Shown: positions 54,605 to 63,430, counted from the first letter of the stretch. The stretch is 64,000 nucleotides of DNA from Micromonospora sp. NBC_00389 (GCF_036059255.1 NZ_CP107947.1:7502001-7566000); one strand, 5' to 3'. Notes: generated from the sequence alone by a model not told the origin. Made by a program: numbers and translations.

Positions 54605-54774
54605 GCACGACCGTTCAGCAACGCTCACACCTTCGCAGGCCAACGCTCCGGACACCGCCCGTCGAAGACCAGCCCGCGCGATCGGACCGACTCAGCGGTC
54701 CAGCAGCGGGCGCACCGACAACCGCGCCCAGAGCTCGCGGGCTCACCCGTGCGCAGGCACGCCGGCAGACAGGC

Positions 54775-55473
54775 TCAGAGGTCGGTGACGCGGATGCCGG
54801 CGTGGGCCTTGTAGCGCTTGTTGATGGCGATCAGGTTGGCGGTGAACGCCTCGATCTGGTGGGCGTTGCGCAGGCGGCCAGCGTAGATGCCGCGCATCCC
54901 GGGGATCCGGGCGGCGAGCGCGCCGACCACGTCGACCAGCTCGCGGTCCTCGGTGCAGATCAGCACGTCCAGGTCGATCCGGTCGACCTCGGGGTCGGCC
55001 AGCAGCGGGGCGCTGACGTGGTTGAACGCCGCGCAGACCCGGGAGTCGGGCAGCAGCGCGGCGGCCTGCTGCACGGCGCTGCCCTCGGCGACGGTCAGCG
55101 CGTAGGGGCCCTGCTTGTCAAAGCCGAGCGGGTTGACGCAGTCGATGACGATCGTGGCGGCGAGCGGCTCGGCGAGAGAGGCGACGGTAGCGGCGTGCCC
55201 GTCCCACGGCACCGCGATGATCACGACGTCGCTGCGCCGGGCCACCTCGTCGTTGGCCGCACCGGTGATACTGACATCGGCCGGCATCCGGGGCAGCGCG
55301 GCGATCTCGGCGGCGGACTCGGCGGCCCGCTCCGCGGAGCGGGAGCCGATCAGCACCGTCTGCCCGGCCCGGGCGAGGCGGTAGGCGAGACCCCGCCCCT
55401 GATCGCCGGTGCCACCGATGATGCCGACCGTCAGCCCGGACACGTCGGGCAGCGTGCTCGCGTCGTATGCCAT
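54775..55473 (-). CDS. npdG: F420-dependent NADPH reductase (NpdG-like)
   Basis: 232 residues. Rossmann start LTVGIIGGTGDQGRGLAYRL, VLIGSRSAERA, NDEVARRSDVVIIAVPWDG and VIDCVNPLGFD match F420:NADPH oxidoreductase, which transfers hydride between NADPH and coenzyme F420. The LPDSRVCAAFNHVSAPLL segment contacts substrate in the archaeal enzyme. ATG at 55473; the longer frame to 55608 is weaker. It implies F420 is made by this organism. Confidence 0.9.
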   Translation of the reverse strand: MAYDASTLPDVSGLTVGIIGGTGDQGRGLAYRLARAGQTVLIGSRSAERAAESAAEIAALPRMPADVSITGAANDEVARRSDVVIIAVPWDGHAATVASLAEPLAATIVIDCVNPLGFDKQGPYALTVAEGSAVQQAAALLPDSRVCAAFNHVSAPLLADPEVDRIDLDVLICTEDRELVDVVGALAARIPGMRGIYAGRLRNAHQIEAFTANLIAINKRYKAHAGIRVTDL

Positions 55474-55690
55474 GGGCTCATCCTCGCAAACCGCCCGGTC
55501 CGGCAGCAGCGTCAGCCGCTGTGACAATTCCCGCTGCCCGCCCGCCGCGCTGCCAACTCGTCGGCTCGGGATCCGACCCGGACGCCACCACCGGCCGACC
55601 CCGCCCACGCGCCCCGACGACGACCCACGCCAGGAGCGAACTGCCGCTCCAGGCCAACTCGAACAGGACCCGCCGGCAACCCGTCCAGAC

Positions 55691-55797
55691 CAGCTCGAAC
55701 AGGATCGTGCGGGTAGCCGGTTCGGTCCACGCCAACGCGAAAAGGGCCGCCGGCAACCCCTTCAGGCCAGCTCGAACAGGATCGTGCGGGTAGCCGG
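55691..55797. repeat. Duplicated 3' end of the RNB ribonuclease gene
   Basis: A 30-bp identity (CAGCTCGAACAGGATCGTGC...) occurs at 55768-55797, inside the gene's last codons, and at 55691-55720, 77 bp away. A further degraded copy lies near 55648-55668. Read on the minus strand these repeat the tail TRTILFEL. Confidence 0.8.
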
Positions 55798-57192
55798 GTC
55801 GGCGGTTACCAGCCGGACCCGGACTCGTTCACCGAGCGGCAGTTGGCCGAGGCAGCGGCCGCGTACCGGCGGGGCGTCCAGGGCGACCGTGCCGCCGGGC
55901 GGGCGGGGGCGGGAGCGGCCGTTGGGCGGGGCGTCCACGTCCAGTACCGCCGCGTCGAAGGTCTCCCCCACCCGGTCCGCCAGCAGCACCGCTTCGGCCA
56001 ACTCGACCGCACCCCGGCTGGCCGCCGAGGCGGTCCGGTCGGTCGTGGCCATAACCTCGGGCAGCCGAGGCAGCGCGGCGCGCGCCCAGTCGGGCACCGG
56101 CCGGCCCGCGTGCAGGGCCAGGCAGACCTCGGTGGCGTACCGGTCGGCGAGGCGCCGCAGCGGCGCCGTGACGTGGGCGTACGCGGCGGCCACCCCGCCG
56201 TGCTCCGGCTGCTCCGGCGGCGTCCCGTCGAACGCGGTGTAGGCCGCGCCGCGCATCAGCTCGGCTGCCTGGTCGATGAACGCGGCGGCGCGCGGCTGGG
56301 CGGGGTCCAGCCCGACGATCACCTCGCCCGGGCCAACGCCGTCCGGCCAGTGCACGCCCAGCGGCGCGGCGGCGGCCCGCAGCCGCTGCACGGCCTCCGG
56401 CTTCGGAGCCGGCATGGTGCGCAGCAGGCCGACCCGGCCGGCCAGCATGATGTCGGCGGCGGCCATCCCCGTCAGCAGGGAGATCTGCGCGTTGTGCTCC
56501 TCCATGGGCACCGGCCCGCGCAACACCAGCCGCCAGCCCTCGCCGTCGGGTTCCACGTCCTGCTCGGGCAGGGGCAGGTTGATCGCGCCACGACGCAGTC
56601 CCCGAGCGGTCAGCCGGTCACCGATCTCGGGCAGCAGCGCGATCGGGTCGGGCAGCCGCCCGCCGTCCGCCGCCGCCTGCACCCCGGAGTAGTCGAGTTT
56701 GGCCCGGCTGCGGACCAGGGCGCGTTCCAGCTCGACGGCCACCGTGCCGCCGTCGGCGTCCAGGTCGATGGTCCAGACCACCGCGGCCCGGTCGTCGTCG
56801 GGCAGCAGACTGGCCGCGCCCTCGCTGAGCGTCAGCGGGTGCAGCGGCACGTGGCCGTCGGGCAGGTAGATGGTCTGCCCTCGCCGCCAGGTCTCCGCCT
56901 CCAGCGCGCCGCCGGGGCCGACGTGCGCGGCGACGTCCGCGATCGCATACCGCACCCGATAGCCGCCACCTGGCCGTCGGGCGAGGTGCATCGCCTGGTC
57001 CAGGTCCCGGGACGTGGCCGGGTCGACCGTGACGAACGGTACGTCGGTACGGTCGACGGGCGGTCGCGGCGGCGCGGCGGCCGCCTCGTCAGCCTCGTGT
57101 TGCGCGGCGGCCGGGAAACCCTCGGGCAGGCCGAGCTCGCGGCGCAGCGTGCCGAAGTCGATGCGGGGCGCGAGTACGCGTCGGATGACCAC
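55762..57192 (-). CDS. RNB-domain ribonuclease (RNase II/R family)
   Basis: 476 residues, mostly the RNB catalytic domain: DPATSRDLDQAMHL carries D57, D63 and D65, the metal-binding acids of RNase II; the fourth acid of the E. coli enzyme is Gln here (Q66). HNAQISLLTGMAAADIML and AAAYAHVTAPLRRLADRY are the other hallmarks. It lacks the N-terminal cold-shock pair; a short beta-rich C-terminus (GQLPLGERVRVRLVTADP) may be a reduced RNA-binding domain. A 3'-to-5' exoribonuclease role is likely, with altered rate possible. GTG at 57192 has CAGGAT 6 nt upstream. Confidence 0.87.
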   Translation of the reverse strand: MVIRRVLAPRIDFGTLRRELGLPEGFPAAAQHEADEAAAAPPRPPVDRTDVPFVTVDPATSRDLDQAMHLARRPGGGYRVRYAIADVAAHVGPGGALEAETWRRGQTIYLPDGHVPLHPLTLSEGAASLLPDDDRAAVVWTIDLDADGGTVAVELERALVRSRAKLDYSGVQAAADGGRLPDPIALLPEIGDRLTARGLRRGAINLPLPEQDVEPDGEGWRLVLRGPVPMEEHNAQISLLTGMAAADIMLAGRVGLLRTMPAPKPEAVQRLRAAAAPLGVHWPDGVGPGEVIVGLDPAQPRAAAFIDQAAELMRGAAYTAFDGTPPEQPEHGGVAAAYAHVTAPLRRLADRYATEVCLALHAGRPVPDWARAALPRLPEVMATTDRTASAASRGAVELAEAVLLADRVGETFDAAVLDVDAPPNGRSRPRPPGGTVALDAPPVRGRCLGQLPLGERVRVRLVTADPATRTILFELA

Positions 57193-57355
57193 GGGTCAAT
57201 CCTGACAGTGCCGCCGGTGATCCGCTTCCGGTGACCGGCCGAGATATCCGCCGACGCACCGGGCGAACCGCGGCAGACCCGCCGGAGTGCCGCGTCGGGC
57301 CTGCCGGTGAACCGCGTCGGCCCTGCCGGGCGATCCTGTGCCGGACGGCCTGCGG

Positions 57356-58222
57356 TCAGCCGGTCGCCTTCCGCGCGGTGGTCCGCGTACCGCGGGGGGC
57401 GGTGGCCCGGGCGGCGGTCGGACGGGCCGGCGACTTGCGGGCGGTCACCTTGCGCGCCGGCGCCTTGGCCGCGACGGTCTTCTTCGCCGGGGCCTTCTTC
57501 GCCACCGCCTTGCGGGCGGCGGTCGACGACGTGCCGGTCGACTTCGCGGCCGGGGCCTTCTTTGCCGCGGCCTTGCGTGCGCCGCCGCCAGGGCGGGTGG
57601 CCGCGGTCTTCTTCGCTGTCGTCTTCTTCGCCGTACCCGTGGTCTTCTTCGCCGCAGCGGTCGTCTTCTTCGCCGGAGCCTTCTTGGCGGCCGTCTTCTT
57701 CGCGGTGGACGCCTTGGTCGCGGTCTTGCGCGCCGGTGCCTTCGCCGCGGTGGTGGCCTTCTTCACCGCCGAGGCGGTGGTCCTCTTCGCGGCGCTGGTG
57801 GTCTTCTTGGCCGCGCTGGTGGTCTTCTTGGCCGCGCTGGTGGTCTTCTTCGCCGTACCCGTGGTCTTCTTCGCAGCGGCGGTGGTCTTCTTCGCAGCGG
57901 ATGCCGGGGTCCGCTTCGCGGTGGCGGTCGTCTTGCGGGTGGCGGTCGAGGTCTTCGCTGGCGCCTTCTTGGCAGCGGTGGAGGCCTTGGTGGTGGCCTT
58001 CTTCGCGGGAGCCTTGGCGGCCGTGGTGGTCTTCTTGGCCGGGGCACGCCCCGCCCCGCCGGCGGCCTTCCGGGCCGGCGCCTTCGCCGCCGCCGCACCC
58101 GCGGTGGACTTGCGCACGGGGGTGGTCCGGCTCGCTCCCGTGTTCCGCTCCGCCGCGGCGGTCTTCTTCGCGGTGGTACGCCGGGCGGCCGGGCGGGTGG
58201 TGGCCTGCTGTGCTTCGGCCAT
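57356..58222 (-). CDS. Histone-H1-like Lys/Ala/Thr-rich protein
   Basis: 288 residues of low complexity: repeated KKTT, AKKTTSAAKK, APAKK and KAPARK motifs, with three successive SAAKKTT units in the middle. Resembles eukaryotic H1 tails and the C-terminal tail of actinobacterial HU (HupS/HupB), but no HU fold is present, so it is a free-standing tail-like protein likely to bind DNA or RNA non-specifically. ATG at 58222 has AAGGAGG at 8 nt, strong evidence it is expressed. The frame upstream to 58492 is not used. Confidence 0.82.
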   Translation of the reverse strand: MAEAQQATTRPAARRTTAKKTAAAERNTGASRTTPVRKSTAGAAAAKAPARKAAGGAGRAPAKKTTTAAKAPAKKATTKASTAAKKAPAKTSTATRKTTATAKRTPASAAKKTTAAAKKTTGTAKKTTSAAKKTTSAAKKTTSAAKRTTASAVKKATTAAKAPARKTATKASTAKKTAAKKAPAKKTTAAAKKTTGTAKKTTAKKTAATRPGGGARKAAAKKAPAAKSTGTSSTAARKAVAKKAPAKKTVAAKAPARKVTARKSPARPTAARATAPRGTRTTARKATG

Positions 58223-58304
58223 CTCGGTTCCCTCCTTGGGGACGTGCTCTCGCGTGTCTCCTCGCGGAGCACTGAGTACCTCGGCGCGGGCCGTCCCGCG
58301 CCGT

Positions 58305-58508
58305 CTACCTGTCCTCCCCGGCCCAACGAGCGTCCTCGGCCTCCCACGCCTCGTTACGCTCCTGCACTCGTTGCAGGGCGTTCTCCGCGTCGGCCGCCGA
58401 GTCGTACGGGCCGAGGACGTGCTTCGCCGGGCACACGTCGGCGTCCGTCTCAACCCGGTGGTGCCGGGTGCACCAGTAGAACTGCCCACCACGTCCGCTG
58501 TCGCTCAT
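58305..58508 (-). CDS. Small conserved Cys/His protein
   Basis: 67 residues: FYWCTRHHRVETDADVCPAK then HVLGPYDSAADAENALQRVQ. The Cys-x2-His-His and Cys-x3-His arrangement could hold one zinc; the second half looks like an amphipathic helix with a DAENAL core reminiscent of SPOR-like repeats. Close relatives occur across actinomycetes (recalled) and are uncharacterised. ATG at 58508; the longer frame to 58562 is less likely. It lies just upstream of the H1-like gene on the same strand, 82 bp away. Confidence 0.75.
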   Translation of the reverse strand: MSDSGRGGQFYWCTRHHRVETDADVCPAKHVLGPYDSAADAENALQRVQERNEAWEAEDARWAGEDR

Positions 58509-58706
58509 GGGAATCACTGTGCACCGCGAACCGACCGGCCGCCACCGGATCACGCAAGTCACCGACCTTCTCCACAGTAGAGCCGGTTACGGCGCCCCGG
58601 GCCGGAACACCGAAAGAAAGCCCAGGCCGGGACACTTCGCCCGCCACCGGCCGTCGGCTGAACGGCCAGTTCCCGCGTACGGCGACGCGGGGCAGGATCG
58701 GTCCCC

Positions 58707-59981
58707 GTGATCAACACGGTGACCGGCACGGGGGCGTGCCCGGGGTGTGGGGCCACGACGGCGTCCGTACGCGACGCGCTGCCCTGGTGCCCCAACTGCG
58801 AGTGGAATCTGGACACGTACGACCCGATGCGGCGCGAACGCGAGTTCGGCTGGACCTGGGTCGACCGGTGGACCTACCGGATGGCGTTCCGGGCGACCGG
58901 TCGGCAGTTCACCCGGCTGGTCGGGCGACCGCTGGGCGCCAGCGGGTCCGGTGGCGCCCGGACGGTGACCGCGGTGGCGTCGCTGGTGCTGGTCGCGGTG
59001 GTACTCGCGCTCGCGGTCACCGGCGTATGGCTGATCGTGGCGTTCCCGTTTCCCAACCTGGCGATCCTGCCGGGGGTCGCGATGGTCGGCCTGGCGGTCG
59101 CGCTGCGGCCCCGGTTCGGCCGGCTCGACCCGGAGTTGGAGGTGCTCTCCCTGGACCGGGCGCCGGAGCTGTTCGCGCTGATCGGCGAGGTGGCCACGGC
59201 GATCGGGGCACCGATGCCGGACGTGGTCGGCGTCGACGGCGACATCAACGCGTACGCGGGTGCGGTCGGGTTGCGCCGCCGGAAGGTGCTCTGCCTCGGG
59301 CTGCCGTTGTGGGGCTCACTCACCGCCGGCGAGCGGGTGGCGTTGCTCGGCCACGAGCTCGGTCACTTCGTCAACGGTGACCCACGCCGGGGCCTGCTCA
59401 CCCAGCCCGCGTTCACCATGCTCGGCTCGGCCGCGGACCTGTTCCGGCCGGTGCGAACCAGTGTCGGCGCTGGGCTGGTGGAGATGGTGGGCGACGCGCT
59501 GGGCCGGGCGTTCCAGTGGGTGGTGTCCCGGGTTCTGTTCGTCGCCTACCTGCTGCTGGTGAGCGTGGCGCTGCGGGACAGCCAGCGCGCCGAGTACCTC
59601 GCCGACGAACTGGCCGCGCGGGTGGCCGGCTCGACCGCCGCGACCGATCTGCTCGACGCCCTGCTCGCCGCCGAGTCGATGGCGCTGGCGGTGCGCCGGG
59701 AGACCCGGGCGGGACACGGCCCGGACCGGTGGCGTTCGGCGTTGGCCCAGGCCCGCGCCGCGAGCGCCGATCGGCTGCCGCTGCTGCGCCAACTGTCGGT
59801 CCGTGACGAGGCGTCGCTGTTCGCCGCCCACCCGCCGACCGGACTGCGCCGCCGGATGCTCACCGGCCGACCGTGGCAGGACCCGGCGGTGGTGCTCACC
59901 GAGGCCCGAATGGAGCGGATCGACGCCGAACTCGCCAGGGAGTACGAGCGCTTCCGCCGTACCGTCAGCTGGTCGGCCTGA
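58707..59981 (+). CDS. M48-family zinc metalloprotease with N-terminal zinc ribbon
   Basis: 424 residues. C11/C14 (CPGC) and C28/C31 (CPNC) form a zinc ribbon; two transmembrane helices follow (about 88-135); the protease domain has HELGH (H216, E217, H220) and the third-ligand region YLADELAARVAG. Related to HtpX/Ste24 membrane proteases that remove damaged membrane proteins. The ribbon-plus-M48 plan is typical of an actinobacterial subgroup. GTG at 58707 has CAGGAT 8 nt upstream. Gene order gives no specific partner. Confidence 0.88.
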   Translation: MINTVTGTGACPGCGATTASVRDALPWCPNCEWNLDTYDPMRREREFGWTWVDRWTYRMAFRATGRQFTRLVGRPLGASGSGGARTVTAVASLVLVAVVLALAVTGVWLIVAFPFPNLAILPGVAMVGLAVALRPRFGRLDPELEVLSLDRAPELFALIGEVATAIGAPMPDVVGVDGDINAYAGAVGLRRRKVLCLGLPLWGSLTAGERVALLGHELGHFVNGDPRRGLLTQPAFTMLGSAADLFRPVRTSVGAGLVEMVGDALGRAFQWVVSRVLFVAYLLLVSVALRDSQRAEYLADELAARVAGSTAATDLLDALLAAESMALAVRRETRAGHGPDRWRSALAQARAASADRLPLLRQLSVRDEASLFAAHPPTGLRRRMLTGRPWQDPAVVLTEARMERIDAELAREYERFRRTVSWSA

Positions 59982-60028
59982 CACTCGACGCGGGGTCGCG
60001 GGACGGCGATGGTCGCGGAGTCGCGGCC

Positions 60029-60034
60029 TATGAT
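60029..60034 (+). promoter_or_regulatory. -10 element of the NUDIX gene (leaderless)
   Basis: TATGAT ends 6 nt before the ATG at 60041; it is the closest match to TATAAT in the window's leaderless set. Confidence 0.55.
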
Positions 60035-60040
60035 CGCCGG

Positions 60041-60538
60041 ATGGCGGTACCGGACTACATCCTGCGGATGCGCAAGCACGTCGGTCACGACCTGCTCTGG
60101 CTGCCCAGCGTCAGCGCGGTGGTCCGCAACGACGCCGGTGAGCTGCTGCTCGGTCAGCGCGCCGACGACGGGCGTTGGTCGGTGATCAGCGGGTTCGTCG
60201 AGCCGGGCGAGCAGCCGGCCACCGCGCTGGTCCGCGAGGTGCGGGAGGAGACGGGTCTGGACGTGGTGCCGGTGCGGCTGTCCAGCGCCGTCTCGCACCC
60301 GCACACCTACCCCAACGGGGACCGCTGCGAGTACCTCAACCTCGGCTTCGTCTGCCGGGTCGTCGCTGGCACGGCCCGGGTCAATGACGACGAGTCGCTG
60401 GCCGTGCGGTGGTTCCCGATGGGCCGGCTGCCCGAGCTGGACGCGCACGCCCTGCTGGTCATCGCCTACGCGTTGCGCGACAACCAGTCGGCCGGTTTCC
60501 TGCCGCTGGGCACCACGTGGGACGACGTGCCCAGCTGA
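60041..60538 (+). CDS. NUDIX hydrolase
   Basis: 165 residues with a full NUDIX box from G51 to L73 (GFVEPGEQPATALVREVREE then TG): G-x5-E-x7-REV-x-EE-x-G. Hydrolyses a nucleoside diphosphate linked to another group; the substrate is not determinable. N-terminal HDLLWLPSVSAVVRN is common in 8-oxo-dGTP/ADP-ribose-type members. ATG at 60041 without ribosome site; TATGAT upstream suggests leaderless expression. It converges on the membrane gene with only 11 bp between. Confidence 0.9.
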   Translation: MAVPDYILRMRKHVGHDLLWLPSVSAVVRNDAGELLLGQRADDGRWSVISGFVEPGEQPATALVREVREETGLDVVPVRLSSAVSHPHTYPNGDRCEYLNLGFVCRVVAGTARVNDDESLAVRWFPMGRLPELDAHALLVIAYALRDNQSAGFLPLGTTWDDVPS

Positions 60539-60549
60539 GCCTGCGTGGG

Positions 60550-61527
60550 TCAGGCCGGCGACGAGGTCGGGGCCGGCGCGAGGGCGACCGGCGCAGTGGG
60601 CGCCGACCGGGCCGCCCGGATGGTGTACGCGAGCGCGTAGGGCGTGCACGCCAGGTAGATCATGGGCTCCACCAGCACCTCGTTGGTGATCAGGAAGATC
60701 TCCCACGGGATGGGCCGGGGCAGGCCGAAGTTCCAGTCGGTCCAGCAGGCGAAGAGCCACAGCGGCGCGGAGATCCGGTCGACGGTGCCGGGTGGCATCT
60801 CACCGATCCCCGGGCCGGCGCCGGTGCCGCCCGGGATGCTGTCGACCACGGCGAGGATGACCGCGAGGTCGGCGGCGACGAGCGCGCCGAGGACCCCGAG
60901 CCACCAGGCGGCCCGGACCCGGTCCCGCGCGGCGAGACCCGCCGCGGCCCAGAGGACCAGCGTCAGTCCAGCCAGCCAGAACAGCAGACCGGGTACGGAC
61001 AGGGCGAGGCTGTCGGCGTTGGTGGCGTACAGGAGCAGGACCGCGGCCGCACCGACGGGGAGCACCACGCCGAGCGCGATACGCAGCGAGCCGTCGAGCG
61101 CGGTGTGTCGGGCCCAGCGCGCGGCGAACACCGCCAGCAGCACCGCCAACCCGACGGTGAGCGAGGCCCAGAGCGGCCTCTGCGCCCGCGTCGACCAGCT
61201 CACTCCCATCGTCACCAGCCAGGTCTCGACCGGGTTCATCGCCAGCGCGCTGGCCACCACGATCCCGATGCAGGCGAGTGGGGCCAGGAGCAACGCGGCT
61301 GCGGTACGGCGGGCCCGCCGGTGCATCATGGCGCGGTCGACGAGCGGGGCGCCGGCCCGGCTGACGGCGAGACTCACGGCGAAGCCCACCATCCTCGTCC
61401 GGTGACCGCTCGCGGCGAGCACGTGCAACTCGGCGTCCCACTCGCGGCGCAGGTCGTCGCGCAGGTCGGCCGGCCAGCGTCGCGCGGCGATCGCCAGCAA
61501 CACCTCGGCGGCGCGGCGGGTCACCAT
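60550..61527 (-). CDS. PadR-associated polytopic membrane protein (second copy type)
   Basis: 325 residues. The N-terminal cytoplasmic section LLAIAARRWPADLRDDLRRE then WDAELHVL parallels the YPADYRR-type head of the 34525 protein, followed by about seven transmembrane helices. Start is ATG 61527 or GTG 61524; the GTG overlaps the PadR stop as GTGA, so translation is coupled. Function unknown; sequence beyond the head does not align visibly with the first copy. Confidence 0.75.
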   Translation of the reverse strand: MVTRRAAEVLLAIAARRWPADLRDDLRREWDAELHVLAASGHRTRMVGFAVSLAVSRAGAPLVDRAMMHRRARRTAAALLLAPLACIGIVVASALAMNPVETWLVTMGVSWSTRAQRPLWASLTVGLAVLLAVFAARWARHTALDGSLRIALGVVLPVGAAAVLLLYATNADSLALSVPGLLFWLAGLTLVLWAAAGLAARDRVRAAWWLGVLGALVAADLAVILAVVDSIPGGTGAGPGIGEMPPGTVDRISAPLWLFACWTDWNFGLPRPIPWEIFLITNEVLVEPMIYLACTPYALAYTIRAARSAPTAPVALAPAPTSSPA

Positions 61528-61853
61528 GCCGGTGCCTCGGTGGGCCCGGCGCCGCCCCACGATGGACGAACGTCGGGGATGGCGGCCCGCAGGTCGGCAA
61601 TCGCCCGGCGGGCTTCGGCCACCCCTTCGGCGGTGAGCCGGTAGTAGCGGCGGGCCGGCCGGCCCGCCGCTACCGGGTCGATCGCCTCCCAGTCGGCGGC
61701 CAGCCAGCCGGCCGCCCGCAACCGGTGCAGCACGGGATAGAGGGTGCCGCTGGCCAGGCCGGTCAACCGCATCAGGTCCAGCCCGTACCGCTCCGCCTCA
61801 GGCTCGGCGAGCAACGCCGCCAGCACCTTGGCGACCGGAATGGTGATCCGCAT
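61521..61853 (-). CDS. PadR-family transcriptional regulator
   Basis: 110 residues: KVLAALLAEPEAERYGLDLM, RLTGLASGTLYPVLHRLRAA and RPARRYYRLTAEGVAEARRA are the PadR winged helix and wing. ATG at 61853 with TACAGT 6 nt upstream; promoter and -35 lie inside the 3' end of the AraC gene, so it is separately expressed. Probably represses its own operon with the coupled membrane protein. Confidence 0.92.
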   Translation of the reverse strand: MRITIPVAKVLAALLAEPEAERYGLDLMRLTGLASGTLYPVLHRLRAAGWLAADWEAIDPVAAGRPARRYYRLTAEGVAEARRAIADLRAAIPDVRPSWGGAGPTEAPAW

Positions 61854-61859
61854 CCCAAC

Positions 61860-61865
61860 ACTGTA
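61860..61865 (-). promoter_or_regulatory. -10 element of the second PadR gene (leaderless)
   Basis: TACAGT on the minus strand, 6 nt before the ATG at 61853. TGTA-N9-TACA around it may be the PadR operator. Confidence 0.5.
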
Positions 61866-61873
61866 TCGGAACT

Positions 61874-62746
61874 CTACATAGGGGTGGGTACCCGTTCGAC
61901 GGGAATCCACAGCTCCGCGTCCGCCTGGCCGCCGTCCGCGGACACCCGTACCCGCGAGATCTCCGGGCCGGGCCGGCTGCGGTACGGGTTGGACGGGAAC
62001 CACTGGGTGAACACGTCCCGCCACAGGTACTGCACCGCCTGCGGGAACGCACCGGAGGTGGTGAAGACCGCCCACGTCCCGGCCTGCACGGGCAGTGCGT
62101 CCAGGTCCTCCGGCGGCGCGGCGGCGGTGACGACCCCGTGCCAGTAGTCCAACTCGGTGCCCTCCGCGCGGCTGTCGGCGAGGTTGTCGCTGACGTTGAC
62201 GATCCCGGCCGGCTCCTGATCCGAGAGCGCCTCGATCCGCTCTGCCGTCTCCCGGTCGATGCTCCGGATGAACGCGACGATCGCCGGGTTCATCCCCTCG
62301 TGCACCAGCGGAACCCGGGCCTTGCGCCCCACCAGGGCGAACGCGTCCTTGCTGACGATTCGATATTCCATGCTGCCGCTCCCTTCAACGGTGAGTCGGA
62401 AGGACATCCGGGGCTGGGCGCGCAGCGCGGCCCCCGTACGCCGGGCCTCGCCGGGTGTCACGCCGTGCACGGCGTGGAACGCCCGGGCGAACGCCTCTGC
62501 CGAGCCGTAGCCGTAGTGCACCGCGATGTCGAGCAGCGTCCGCTCCCCCGCCAGCACGTCCGCCCCGGCGACGGTGAGCCGACGCCGACGGATGTACTCC
62601 GACAGCGGGATGCCGGCCAGCGCGGAGAACAGCCGTCGGAAGTGGTACTCCGACGTCAGCGCGATCCGCGCCAGGTCGGCCACCTCGATTCGTTGGTCGA
62701 GGTGCCGCTCGATGTACGCCATGGCCTCGTTGAGCCGCTCCAGCAC
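61874..62746 (-). CDS. AraC-family regulator with GyrI-like effector domain
   Basis: 290 residues. N-terminal double helix-turn-helix (LNEAMAYIERHLDQRIEVAD, SEYHFRRLFSALAGIPLSEY, GYGSAEAFARAFHAVHGVTP), then a GyrI-like/AraC-E-bind domain (MEYRIVSKDAFALVGRKARV, GTELDYWHGV, WIPVE). This resembles Rob/SbmC-type drug-responsive activators that bind small hydrophobic compounds. GTG at 62746 follows AAGGAGA. Target genes are not evident; it may act on distant efflux genes. Confidence 0.9.
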   Translation of the reverse strand: MLERLNEAMAYIERHLDQRIEVADLARIALTSEYHFRRLFSALAGIPLSEYIRRRRLTVAGADVLAGERTLLDIAVHYGYGSAEAFARAFHAVHGVTPGEARRTGAALRAQPRMSFRLTVEGSGSMEYRIVSKDAFALVGRKARVPLVHEGMNPAIVAFIRSIDRETAERIEALSDQEPAGIVNVSDNLADSRAEGTELDYWHGVVTAAAPPEDLDALPVQAGTWAVFTTSGAFPQAVQYLWRDVFTQWFPSNPYRSRPGPEISRVRVSADGGQADAELWIPVERVPTPM

Positions 62747-62849
62747 CCGGGTCTCCTTCCCTTTCGAGCACCGACGCTAGGCGGCGGGGCGGGCCGCCCA
62801 CCCGACATCCGGTGCCCACAACGGTCGGGTGCGCGCGGAGTCGCCGGTG

Positions 62850-63422
62850 TCAGCGGGTCGGCTGCTGCATGATCCAGGTGGGCAGCGGGTCTGACACGGA
62901 ACGCACCACCTCCCAGCCGGCGCGGCGGTACAGCTCGACGTTGGCCGGGTTGCTGGTCTCCAGGATCGCCGGCAGGCCGTCCGCGGAGGCGCGATCCAGC
63001 CCCGCCCTCATGACGAGACGGCCCCAACCACGTCCGGCGCTGTCGGGGTGGGTGCCCAGGACGCCGAGATACCAGAACGGGAACGCCGGCAGTGCGGCGT
63101 GCACGGCCTCGTCGTAGGCCTGAACGCGAGCTAGCACCTCGGCGGGGTAGTGAGCGGCGAGATCCCCTTCCGGCGATTCGTGGCCGGCTGCCGGTGGCTC
63201 CCAGATGGCGACCGAGGCACCGCCACCGATCGTCCAGATCGTCGCCTTGTGCACCCGCTTGTCGAAGAGGTGCCCGAAGAAGGCGGCGGCGTACCGCGGA
63301 TAGGTTTCCTCGTCCGGGAACAGGTGCCGCAGGACGGGATCCTTGATGAACGCGGCGACCAGTGAGCCGATCACCGTGTCATGGTCCGCAGGGGTGGCGA
63401 TGGTGATCTCGGGCGCTGTCAC
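62850..63422 (-). CDS. GNAT-family N-acetyltransferase
   Basis: 190 residues. Acetyl-CoA-binding core: YLGVLGTHPDSAGRGWGRLV (Q/RxxGxG/A-type loop DSAGRGWG) and LETSNPANVELYRRAGWEVV. The N-terminal part with FIKDPVLRHLFPDEETY is common in actinobacterial GNATs close to puromycin-acetyltransferase-like proteins. Substrate unknown. GTG at 63422 has TAGGGT 8 nt upstream; the open frame to 63614 runs antisense to the next gene and is not used. Confidence 0.88.
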   Translation of the reverse strand: MTAPEITIATPADHDTVIGSLVAAFIKDPVLRHLFPDEETYPRYAAAFFGHLFDKRVHKATIWTIGGGASVAIWEPPAAGHESPEGDLAAHYPAEVLARVQAYDEAVHAALPAFPFWYLGVLGTHPDSAGRGWGRLVMRAGLDRASADGLPAILETSNPANVELYRRAGWEVVRSVSDPLPTWIMQQPTR

Positions 63423-63430
63423 AGCAGTCG

